From the NCBI RefSeq assembly GCF_025231525.1, contig NZ_CP103057.1, positions 947,001 through 1,011,000 on the forward strand: a DNA stretch of 64,000 nucleotides, written 5' to 3'. The position numbers were made by a program, and so were the translations under genes. Positions 56,967 to 64,000 of the stretch are shown here, piece after piece. Under the pieces are notes generated by a model. The model ran no database searches and had not been told where the DNA came from. It saw only the letters and a list, made by a program, of their open reading frames with translations. This stretch comes from Sphingomonas endolithica (lineage in GTDB: Bacteria; Pseudomonadota; Alphaproteobacteria; Sphingomonadales; Sphingomonadaceae). Positions within the stretch are counted from its first letter, which is position 1. Every line of letters starts with the position of its first letter.

Positions 56967-58051
56967 CACGCGAACTCGATCACCGAGCGCACCGTATCGC
57001 CGGTGCGCAGCTTCGCCATTGCCGCGTTGACGTCCGACAGCTTGATCCGCTCCGCCACCATCGTGTCGAGATCGAGCTTACCGTCTAGATAGAGTTGCAC
57101 CAGCCGCGGCAGATCGATCGGCGCGCGCGTCGAGCCGAGCAGCGAACCCTGCAGCTTCTTGCCCGTCAGGAAGGTCGGTCCCGGTATCTTCACTTCCCCA
57201 CCCGGCGCGATCATGCCGAGGATAGTCGCCGTCCCGCCGCGCCGCAGTATGTTCCACGCCAACTCCGCAGTGTTGGGCCGCCCGACCGCCTCGATCGCAT
57301 AATGCACACCGCCGCCGGTCAGCCCGATCACCTTCTTGGTGAGATCCGGGTCCATCGCGTCAAAGCCGTGCGTCGCACCGAGTTTCTCGGCTAGTGCCAA
57401 CTTGTCCGCCACCGGATCGATCGCGATGATCTGCCCCGCCCCGGCGATCTTGGCGGCATTGATCGCCGCCAGCCCGATCCCGCCGCAGCCGATCACCGCC
57501 ACCGTCTCGCCCGGCCGCAACTGGCTATCGTTGAAGATCGACCCTGCCCCAGTGATCACCGCACAGCCAAGCAACGCCGCGCGATCGAACGGCATCTCCT
57601 TCGACACCGCCACGCACGCATTCTCATGCACCAGCATCATCTCGGCATAAGCGGAGAGATTGAGGAACGGCGCCAACGGCGTGCCGTCGCCCAGGCTCAG
57701 CCGCGGCGGCGCGCCCTTCGCCCGCCTGGTCGAGGGATCGACGCACAGGCTCGGCCGGCCCGAGACGCAAAACTCGCACGCACCGCAGAATACGGTGAAA
57801 AAGGTGATGACATGATCGCCAACCTTGAGATGCGCGACATCGGAGCCCACCGCCTCGACGATCCCAGCGGCCTCATGCCCCGGCACGGTCGGCATCGGAT
57901 GCGGGAAGGCCCCATCGATGAAATGCAGATCGCTGCGACACACGCCAACCGCCATCGTGCGGATCAGTACTTCGCGCGGACCGGGATCGGAGACGACGAT
58001 GTCCTCGACCACCAGATCGGTCTTGGGCGCGTAAAGAACCGCTGCTTTCAC
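56966..58051 (-). CDS. Zinc-dependent alcohol dehydrogenase (MDR superfamily)
   Basis: 361 residues. Catalytic zinc ligands in VGVCRSDLH and PGHEAAG, structural zinc in CGACEFCVSGRPSLC, and nucleotide loop VIGCGGIGLAAINAAK followed by an acidic residue for NAD. Start GTG at 58051, with AGAGG 8-10 bp upstream. Placed between the kinase and the ACAD10/11-type dehydrogenase, it may feed an alcohol or aldehyde into the same route; the substrate is not evident. Confidence 0.88.
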   Translation of the reverse strand: MKAAVLYAPKTDLVVEDIVVSDPGPREVLIRTMAVGVCRSDLHFIDGAFPHPMPTVPGHEAAGIVEAVGSDVAHLKVGDHVITFFTVFCGACEFCVSGRPSLCVDPSTRRAKGAPPRLSLGDGTPLAPFLNLSAYAEMMLVHENACVAVSKEMPFDRAALLGCAVITGAGSIFNDSQLRPGETVAVIGCGGIGLAAINAAKIAGAGQIIAIDPVADKLALAEKLGATHGFDAMDPDLTKKVIGLTGGGVHYAIEAVGRPNTAELAWNILRRGGTATILGMIAPGGEVKIPGPTFLTGKKLQGSLLGSTRAPIDLPRLVQLYLDGKLDLDTMVAERIKLSDVNAAMAKLRTGDTVRSVIEFA

Positions 58052-58065
58052 GTACAAACCTCTTT

Positions 58066-58154
58066 CGTCACCCCGGACTTGTTCCGGGGTCCACCGTGCC
58101 TCGTTGGCAAAGCACGCGTGGCTGAGTGGACCCCGGAACAAGTCCGGGGTGACG
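58066..58154. repeat. Dispersed palindrome, type C
   Basis: CGTCACCCCGGACTTGTTCC and GGAACAAGTCCGGGGTGACG are perfect inverse complements, extended by GGGTCCAC/GTGGACCC, around about 35 bp. It lies between the ACAD10/11-type dehydrogenase stop and the alcohol dehydrogenase start. Confidence 0.9.
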
Positions 58155-58163
58155 GTGGATATG

Positions 58164-59441
58164 TCACCGCCGCACTGCCTCCTTCGCCGCCACTGCATCG
58201 GGCAGGTCCGCGTATTTCCCGAACTCATGCCGCGCGATCGCCCGGTTGTGCACCTCGTCCGGCCCGTCCGCGAAGCGCAACGCCCGCATCGCCGCCCAAT
58301 CGTGCGCCAGATGAAAGTCCCCGGAAACGCCGCCGCCGCCATGCGCCTGCACCGCATCGTCGAGGATCTTCAACGCCATGTTCGGCGCCTGCACCTTGAT
58401 CATCGCGATCTCCTGCTGCGCGCTCTTGTTGCCGGCGCGGTCCATCATGTCCGCGGCCTTGAGACACAGCAGGCGCGTCATCTCGATATCGATCCGCGCG
58501 CGCGCGATCCGCTCTTCCCATACCGACTGGTCGGCGATGCGCTTGCCGAACGCGACACGCGTCAGCAGCCTTTTGGCCATCGCCTCGATCCCCGTCTCCG
58601 CCACGCCGATCGTGCGCATGCAGTGATGGATACGCCCCGGCCCCAGCCGCCCCTGCGCGATCTCGAACCCGCGCCCTTCACCGAGCAGCAGATTCTCCAC
58701 CGGCACGCGTACGTCCCTGAGCTCCACTTCGCCATGCCCGTGCGGCGCATGGTCATAACCATAGACGCTCAGCATGCGCTTGATCGTCACGCCCGGTGCA
58801 TCCATCGGCACCAGGATCATGCTCTGCTGGCTGTGGCGCGAGCTTTCCGGGTTGGTCTTGCCCATCACGATCGCGACGGCACACCGCGGATCCCCCACCC
58901 CCGACGACCACCATTTGGTGCCGTTGATCACATAGTCGTCGCCATCGCGCACCATCGAGGTTTCGATGTTGGTCGCGTCGGACGACGCCACCGCCGGTTC
59001 GGTCATCAGGAAAGCCGAACGGATCTCCCCATGCATCAACGGGCGGAGCCAGCGTTCCTTCTGCTCGCGCGTACCGTAGCGATGAAAAACCTCCATGTTG
59101 CCGGTGTCCGGCGCCGAGCAGTTGAACACTTCCGAGGCCCAGCCGACCTTGCCCATCTCCTCGGCGCACAGCGCATATTCGAGGTTGCTGAGCTGCGTGC
59201 CCTCGAACTCGAAACTGTCGTCGACATGGGTTTGTCCGGAATGCGGCGGCATGAAGAAATTCCACAGGCCCGCCTCCTTGGCCTTCTGCTTCATGTCCTC
59301 GATCACCTGGATCACCTTCCAGCGCTCGCCGCTATGCGATTGCAAGTGATACACGTCCTGCCGCGCGCGGATGTTCTGGTCGATGAAGTCGCGCACCCGA
59401 CCGCGGAAATACGTCTCCCGCTCGCTCAGCGTGAAATCCAT
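58164..59441 (-). CDS. ACAD10/11-type acyl-CoA dehydrogenase
   Basis: 425 residues. It follows the C-terminal half of animal ACAD10/ACAD11 closely: [97 protein letters not shown] and [18 protein letters not shown]. In the characterised members this domain converts the 4-phosphoacyl-CoA made by the partner kinase to an enoyl-CoA. The ATG at 59441 is divergent from the tandem TetR gene with 142 bp between. Confidence 0.9.
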   Translation of the reverse strand: MDFTLSERETYFRGRVRDFIDQNIRARQDVYHLQSHSGERWKVIQVIEDMKQKAKEAGLWNFFMPPHSGQTHVDDSFEFEGTQLSNLEYALCAEEMGKVGWASEVFNCSAPDTGNMEVFHRYGTREQKERWLRPLMHGEIRSAFLMTEPAVASSDATNIETSMVRDGDDYVINGTKWWSSGVGDPRCAVAIVMGKTNPESSRHSQQSMILVPMDAPGVTIKRMLSVYGYDHAPHGHGEVELRDVRVPVENLLLGEGRGFEIAQGRLGPGRIHHCMRTIGVAETGIEAMAKRLLTRVAFGKRIADQSVWEERIARARIDIEMTRLLCLKAADMMDRAGNKSAQQEIAMIKVQAPNMALKILDDAVQAHGGGGVSGDFHLAHDWAAMRALRFADGPDEVHNRAIARHEFGKYADLPDAVAAKEAVRR

Positions 59442-59583
59442 GGGGTCTCTCCAATCAGCCGCTTTGGTCGATCGATAAACCGTACCGCGTTTTCGGTAAA
59501 GCCGCGCGCCGACATATTTTGCGCCCTCCGCCGCCTGCCCAAAAAAGACTGTTTCTTCTAAAGGAACTTGGTAGACATGCCCG

Positions 59584-60825
59584 ATGGCGGCCGATCCCAA
59601 CCTGTTCGATGAAGAAAGCGGCACGAAGCGTTTTCGTGCCAAGCGTGACGCGATCCTCGCGGCGGCGGCGCAGGCGATCAACGAACAAAGCGCCAAGGGC
59701 ATGACCTTCGCCGATGTCGCGCGCCGCGTCGGCCTCAACACCACCAGCGTGACCTATTATTTCAAGCGCAAGGAGGATCTCGCCTCCGCCTGTTTCGAAA
59801 ACACGCTGGAGCGGCTCCAGGCGATGCTCGACGAGGCGCTGCGCGAACCGACGCCGCAGGCGCGCGTCGCCAAATACCTGTCGATCAACATGCGGCGGCT
59901 GGCGGCGATTCAGGCGGGCACCGAAACCCCGTTCGCCGTGCTGTCCGATCTGCGCGCGATGGAGGAGCCCGCGCGTGGCCCGCTGATGGCCGGATGGCGC
60001 GAGGTGTTCCGCAAGACGCGCACCCTGTGGGGGCCCGCCAAGACGCGTGCCGAAAAGGATCTGCACGGCGCGCGCGCGCACGTGCTGCTGGAAAATACCT
60101 TCTGGCTGCCGATCTGGCTCACCCGCTACGATCCCGACCAGTTCGACCGGATCGAGGCACGGCTGATGAACGTGTTCGAACAGGGCATCGCCGCGCCGGG
60201 GCGATCCTGGGCGCCGGAGATGATCGATCTCGATCACGACACGTCGGAGCCCGGCCGCGCGGCCTTCCTGCTAGCGGCTACGCGGCTGATCAACGAACTC
60301 GGCTATCGCGGCGCCTCGGTGCAGAAGATCGCCAGCGAATTGAACGTCACCAAAGGCAGCTTCTACCACCATCTCGATGCCAAGGACGATCTGGTCATCG
60401 CCTGCTACCAGCGCAGCTTCGATACGATCGCCGACGCACAGCATTTGGCGGACGACGCAGGTGGCGATTACTGGCAACGTCTGTCGAGCACGATCGCCAC
60501 CTTGCTCGACGTCCAGTTCTCCGAACGCGGGCCGCTGCTGCGTACAACGGCGCTCAGCGGCCTGCCATCCAGCGTCCGCGCGGAAATGGTCGAACGCTCA
60601 AACCGCATCGCCAGGCGTTATGCCGGCACGATGAGCGACGGCATCGCCGAAGGCTCGATCCGCGCCGTCGATGCGCTGGTCGCCGCGCAGGCGCTGATGG
60701 CGCTGCAGAATGCCGCGTTCGACATGCGCAACTGGGCCCGCACCATGCCGCGCGACCGGGCGATCGCTTTTTATGCATCCACGTTGGCTTTCGGATTGTT
60801 CGACGATCGCGTGTTGAGCCTGTGA
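59584..60825 (+). CDS. Tandem TetR regulator with two DNA-binding domains
   Basis: 413 residues, about twice the usual TetR length. The first helix-turn-helix is at about 37-66 ([20 protein letters not shown], then KRKEDLA) and a complete ligand-type helical domain follows; a second TetR helix-turn-helix is at about 240-275 ([20 protein letters not shown], then DAKDDLV), again followed by a helical domain. It is divergent from the ACAD10/11-type gene and is the obvious candidate regulator of that cluster, and perhaps of the plus-strand genes that follow. Confidence 0.9.
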   Translation: MAADPNLFDEESGTKRFRAKRDAILAAAAQAINEQSAKGMTFADVARRVGLNTTSVTYYFKRKEDLASACFENTLERLQAMLDEALREPTPQARVAKYLSINMRRLAAIQAGTETPFAVLSDLRAMEEPARGPLMAGWREVFRKTRTLWGPAKTRAEKDLHGARAHVLLENTFWLPIWLTRYDPDQFDRIEARLMNVFEQGIAAPGRSWAPEMIDLDHDTSEPGRAAFLLAATRLINELGYRGASVQKIASELNVTKGSFYHHLDAKDDLVIACYQRSFDTIADAQHLADDAGGDYWQRLSSTIATLLDVQFSERGPLLRTTALSGLPSSVRAEMVERSNRIARRYAGTMSDGIAEGSIRAVDALVAAQALMALQNAAFDMRNWARTMPRDRAIAFYASTLAFGLFDDRVLSL

Positions 60826-60836
60826 CTTTCACTACC

Positions 60837-60966
60837 CCGTTCGTCCTGAGTAGCGACTGAGCTTGTCGAAGGCGCGTATCGAAGGGCGGGTTCAGGGCAC
60901 AACGGTGCTTCGATACGGGCCTTCGATACGCCTTCGGCTACTCAGTCCCTACTCAGCACGAACGGT
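60837..60966. repeat. Dispersed palindrome, type A
   Basis: CCGTTCGTCCTGAGTAGCGA and CTACTCAGCACGAACGG form the ends, with internal GCGTATCGAAGG / CCTTCGATACGC pairs. Separates the regulator from the glutaryl-CoA-dehydrogenase-like gene. Confidence 0.85.
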
Positions 60967-61006
60967 ATATGCATAAGCCCTCGGGCGACAATCTGGAGCT
61001 TACCCA

Positions 61007-62191
61007 ATGACCGGCATGGGCCAATTCGACTGGGCCGACCCCTTCCTCCTCGACGATCAGCTCGAGGAAGACGAACGCATGATCCGCGACACCGCGGGGG
61101 CCTATGCGCAGGAAAAGCTCGCCCCACGCATCATCGACGCGTTTCAGAACGAAGTCACCGACGTCGCGATCTTCCGCGAGATGGGCGAGCTCGGCCTGCT
61201 CGGCCCGACCGTCCCCGAACAATATGGCGGCGTTGGCGCGAGCTACGTCGCCTACGGCCTCGTCGCGCGCGAGGTCGAGCGGATCGACAGCGGCTATCGC
61301 TCGATGATGAGCGTCCAGTCCAGTCTCGTCATGTACCCGATCTACGCCTACGGCTCCGAAGCGCAGAAGATGAAATACCTGCCTAAACTCGCATCGGGTG
61401 AGTTCATCGGCTGCTTCGGCCTGACCGAGCCCGGCGCCGGTTCCGACCCCGGCGGCATGACCACGCGCGCCACCAAGGTAGACGGCGGATACGTCATCTC
61501 CGGCGCCAAGACGTGGATCAGCAACTCGCCGATCGCCGACGTCTTCATCATCTGGGCCAAGTCCGACGAACATGGCGGCGGCATCCGCGGCTTCATCCTC
61601 GAGCGGGGCATGAAGGGCCTCGAAACCCCCAAGATCGAAGGCAAGCTCAGCTTGCGCGCCTCGATCACCGGCATGATCATGATGGACGAGGTCGAGGTCG
61701 GCGAAGACGCGCTGCTCCCCGACGTGCAGGGCCTCAAAGGCCCGTTCGGCTGCCTCAACCGCGCCCGCTACGGCATCAGTTGGGGTGCGCTCGGCGCCGC
61801 CGAATTCTGCTTCCACGCCGCGCGCCAATACGGCCTCGACCGCCAGCAATTCGGCACGCCCTTGGCCGGCCGCCAGCTCTACCAGAAGAAGCTCGCCGAT
61901 ATGCAGACCGAGATTGCGCTCGGCCTGCAAGCCTCGCTCCGTGTCGGCCGCCTGATGGACGAAGGCCGTTTCGCTCCGGAAATGGTCTCGATCGTCAAGC
62001 GCAACAATGTCGGCAAGGCGCTCGATATCGCCCGCATGTCCCGCGACATGCACGGCGGCAACGGCATCTCGGGCGAATACCAGATCATGCGCCACATGAT
62101 GAACCTGGAGACGGTCAACACCTACGAAGGCGCGCACGACGTCCATGCGCTGATCCTCGGCCGCGGGATCACGGGGATCGCGGCATTCTGA
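61007..62191 (+). CDS. gcdH: Glutaryl-CoA dehydrogenase-like acyl-CoA dehydrogenase
   Basis: 394 residues. GCDH-type features: [20 protein letters not shown] at the N-terminus, [69 protein letters not shown] and the catalytic glutamate in [20 protein letters not shown] oxidises and decarboxylates glutaryl-CoA to crotonyl-CoA in lysine and tryptophan breakdown. The following CaiB-type CoA-transferase could activate glutarate, which supports the call. Confidence 0.9.
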   Translation: MTGMGQFDWADPFLLDDQLEEDERMIRDTAGAYAQEKLAPRIIDAFQNEVTDVAIFREMGELGLLGPTVPEQYGGVGASYVAYGLVAREVERIDSGYRSMMSVQSSLVMYPIYAYGSEAQKMKYLPKLASGEFIGCFGLTEPGAGSDPGGMTTRATKVDGGYVISGAKTWISNSPIADVFIIWAKSDEHGGGIRGFILERGMKGLETPKIEGKLSLRASITGMIMMDEVEVGEDALLPDVQGLKGPFGCLNRARYGISWGALGAAEFCFHAARQYGLDRQQFGTPLAGRQLYQKKLADMQTEIALGLQASLRVGRLMDEGRFAPEMVSIVKRNNVGKALDIARMSRDMHGGNGISGEYQIMRHMMNLETVNTYEGAHDVHALILGRGITGIAAF

Positions 62192-62206
62192 TGCGCCAAG
62201 AGCACC

Positions 62207-62283
62207 GTGTTCCCGCGCACGCGGGAACCCAGGGCCACAAGCGTCGCGCGTCTGACCCTGGGCTCCTGCCTCCGCAGGAGCAC
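62207..62283. repeat. Palindromic repeat that supplies a ribosome-binding site
   Basis: GTGTTCCCGCGCACGCGGGAACCCAGGG and CCCTGGGCTCCTGCCTCCGCAGGAGCAC form a two-armed element, each end also a hairpin. The last hairpin contains AGGAG at the right distance before the TTG start of the CoA-transferase gene. Confidence 0.7.
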
Positions 62284-62287
62284 GCCC

Positions 62288-63400
62288 TTGCCTGACAAAC
62301 CCCTCGCCGGCATCAAGGTCCTCGAACTCGCCCGCATCCTCGCCGGCCCATGGTGCGGCCAACTCCTCGCCGATCTCGGCGCCGAGGTGACCAAGATCGA
62401 ACGCCCCGGCGCCGGCGACGACACCCGCCACTGGGGCCCCCCGTTCATGACCGGCCCGAACGGCGAAAACCTCGACGCCGCTTATTACCACTCCACCAAC
62501 CGCGGCAAAACCAGCCGCGCAATCGACATCACCACCCCGCAAGGCCAGGCCGAAACACGCGCCCTGGCGGCCACATCCGACGTGGCGATCGAAAACTATA
62601 AGGTCGGCGGTCTCGTCAAATACGGCCTCGACCATTCCTCGCTCACCAAGCTCAATCCCCGCCTGATCACCTGCTCGATCACCGGCTTCGGCCAGACCGG
62701 CCCCTATGCCGCCCGCGCCGGCTACGACTTCATCATCCAGGGGATGGGCGGCATCATGTCGCTGACCGGCGAGCCCGACGGCGCCCCGCAGAAATCCGGC
62801 ATCGCCTATGCCGACATCTTCACCGGCGTCTATTCCGCCGTCGCCATCCTCGCGGCCTTGCGTACGAGAGACCGCGACGGCACCGGCGCACATATCGACA
62901 TGGCGCTGCTCGACACGCAGGTCGCCGTCCTCGCCAACCAGGCGCTCAACTGGATGGCGAGCGGCCAGGTCCCCCACCGCATGGGCAACGGCCATGCCAA
63001 CCTCGCTCCCTACCAGGCCTTCGCCGCGTCCGACGGCGACCTGATCATCGCGGTCGGCAACGACAGCCAGTTCGCCAAGCTCTGCGCGATTCTAAACCTC
63101 CCGCTCGCTCATGACGACCGCTTCGCCACCAACCCCGCCCGCGTGCGCAACCGCGCCGCCATGATCCCACTGCTCACCACCGCCATCGCCACCTGGCGCA
63201 AGGCCGATCTCGCCTGGGCGCTAGACGAAGCAGGCGTTCCGGCCGGCCCGATCAACCGCGTCGACGAGGTGTTCGCCGACGCGCAGGTCGTCGCCCGCGG
63301 CCTCGCCATAGAACGCGGCGGCATCCCCGGCGTCGCCTCCCCGATCGTCATCGACGGCCAGCGCATGGTGTCGGACACCCCCAGCCCGCCCCGCCCCTGA
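62288..63400 (+). CDS. CaiB/BaiF family CoA-transferase
   Basis: 370 residues of the class III CoA-transferases: LAGIKVLELARILAGPWCGQ, LADLGAEVTKIERPG, the catalytic-type aspartate in the AALLDTQ-like stretch (HIDMALLDTQVAVLANQ) preceded by GYDFIIQGMGGIMSLTG, and AGVPAGPINRVDEVFAD. It transfers CoA between an acyl-CoA donor and a free acid; next to gcdH a glutarate substrate (as in human SUGCT) is likely. The start is a TTG at 62288 with AGGAG 8 bp upstream; the frame open further upstream is repeat sequence. Confidence 0.9.
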   Translation: MPDKPLAGIKVLELARILAGPWCGQLLADLGAEVTKIERPGAGDDTRHWGPPFMTGPNGENLDAAYYHSTNRGKTSRAIDITTPQGQAETRALAATSDVAIENYKVGGLVKYGLDHSSLTKLNPRLITCSITGFGQTGPYAARAGYDFIIQGMGGIMSLTGEPDGAPQKSGIAYADIFTGVYSAVAILAALRTRDRDGTGAHIDMALLDTQVAVLANQALNWMASGQVPHRMGNGHANLAPYQAFAASDGDLIIAVGNDSQFAKLCAILNLPLAHDDRFATNPARVRNRAAMIPLLTTAIATWRKADLAWALDEAGVPAGPINRVDEVFADAQVVARGLAIERGGIPGVASPIVIDGQRMVSDTPSPPRP

Positions 63401-63460
63401 CATTGCACCGCTTCGTCCTTTGCGATAAACATACCCGCAATTCAGATCAGGGAGAGCATC

Positions 63461-64000
63461 ATGGCCACCGCCGTCCGCCGCAACGCCCAGATGAGCGAAG
63501 CCGAATGGGCCGCGCGTCAGGAGCTCGCCGCCTGCTACCGCGTGTTCGACATGCTCGGCTGGTCGGAGATGATCTACAACCACATCACCGTGAAGCTCGA
63601 TGAGGACGGCGCTTTCCTGATCAACCCGTTCGGCCTGCACTTCAGCGAAGTCACCGCCTCCAGCCTCGTCAAGATCGACATCGACGGCAACAAGCTCGAC
63701 GACAGCCCCTACCCCGTCAACCGCGCCGGCTTCGTCCAGCACGCCTTGTTCCACCGCCATCTGCCCGACGCGCATTGCATCATGCACACGCATACCACCG
63801 CCGGCATGGCGGTCAGCTCGGTCGAGGGCGGTCTGCAGCCGACCAACTTCTACGCCTGCAACTTTGCCGGCCAGATCGCATACCATGATTTCGAGGGCGT
63901 CACCGTGCGCGACGAGGAAGGCGAGCGGCTGCTCGCCAATCTTGGGCCCAAACGCGTGATGCTGCTCAAGAATCACGGCATCCTCGTCATGGGCAAGACC
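63461..64000 (+). CDS. Class II aldolase/adducin family protein, C-terminus beyond window
   Basis: The frame runs from the ATG at 63461 (GGGAGAG before it) to the last base, 180 residues. It matches the class II aldolase/adducin fold: MIYNHITVKL, LINPFGLHFSEVTASSLVKI, the zinc-type motif HTHTTAGMAVSSVEGG and LLKNHGILVMGKT. Enzymes of the fold include fuculose-phosphate aldolase and ribulose-phosphate epimerases, but many members near acyl-CoA genes have unknown roles. Confidence 0.88.
   Translation, partial: MATAVRRNAQMSEAEWAARQELAACYRVFDMLGWSEMIYNHITVKLDEDGAFLINPFGLHFSEVTASSLVKIDIDGNKLDDSPYPVNRAGFVQHALFHRHLPDAHCIMHTHTTAGMAVSSVEGGLQPTNFYACNFAGQIAYHDFEGVTVRDEEGERLLANLGPKRVMLLKNHGILVMGKT

Overview
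The window looks like chromosome of a GC-rich alphaproteobacterium of the Sphingomonadales, most likely Sphingomonas or a close relative. This rests on the gene order (complete nuo operon followed by birA, coaX, rnj and a DUF1467 gene; zapA, 6S RNA, 5-formyl-THF cyclo-ligase, DUF2842), on protein families typical of sphingomonads, and on many dispersed imperfect palindromes of the kind common in these genomes. No species can be named from the sequence alone.

Layout. 0-4.6 kb: a partial DUF2336 gene, a nucleotidyltransferase-like/membrane fusion, a degenerate HPt protein (minus strand), and a large two-TM coiled-coil protein on the plus strand. 4.75-23.65 kb: one long minus-strand operon, nuoA to nuoN, with two extra tiny genes (49 aa membrane protein between nuoE and nuoF; 76 aa coiled-coil protein between nuoF and nuoG), then birA, coaX, rnj and DUF1467, mostly joined by 4-bp stop/start overlaps. 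23.8-28.1 kb: suhB-like phosphatase, efp, a cell-wall group (M23 peptidase, L,D-transpeptidase, divergent MepK-like peptidase) and a RelE/ParE toxin-antitoxin pair. 28.1-33.5 kb: thiE, a membrane protein, class I aldolase, a MazF/PemK-type toxin-antitoxin pair, pgk, a MOSC gene and gap, so the lower-glycolysis genes are interleaved with unrelated ones. 33.7-35.6 kb: small coiled-coil gene, zapA, 6S RNA with its own promoter, ygfA, DUF2842, and a tRNA-Asp. 35.6-51 kb: AI-2E-type transporter, glpK, two lipoproteins, then a fatty-acid or acyl-CoA catabolic block (acyl-CoA synthetase, serine hydrolase, bifunctional FadB/FadJ-like protein, two acyl-CoA dehydrogenases, TesB thioesterase) and a DUF885 protein. 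51-54.1 kb: a lower-GC accessory stretch of small unknown genes separated by a second, GTCCGC-type repeat family. 54.1-64 kb: a second acyl-CoA catabolic block: two SDRs, an ACAD10/11-type kinase and, separately, an ACAD10/11-type dehydrogenase, a zinc alcohol dehydrogenase, a divergent tandem TetR regulator, a glutaryl-CoA-dehydrogenase-like enzyme, a CaiB-type CoA-transferase and a class II aldolase cut by the window end.

Most notable: (i) a palindromic repeat sits in frame inside birA and adds about 37 residues to biotin-protein ligase, much like the protein-coding palindromic elements of Rickettsia; another repeat appears to supply the ribosome-binding site of the CoA-transferase gene; (ii) the kinase and dehydrogenase halves of animal ACAD10/ACAD11 are encoded as separate neighbours, suggesting a 4-hydroxyacyl-CoA phosphorylation/elimination route under a double-headed TetR regulator; (iii) two uncharacterised small genes are embedded in the nuo operon, with a Fur-like dyad upstream of it.
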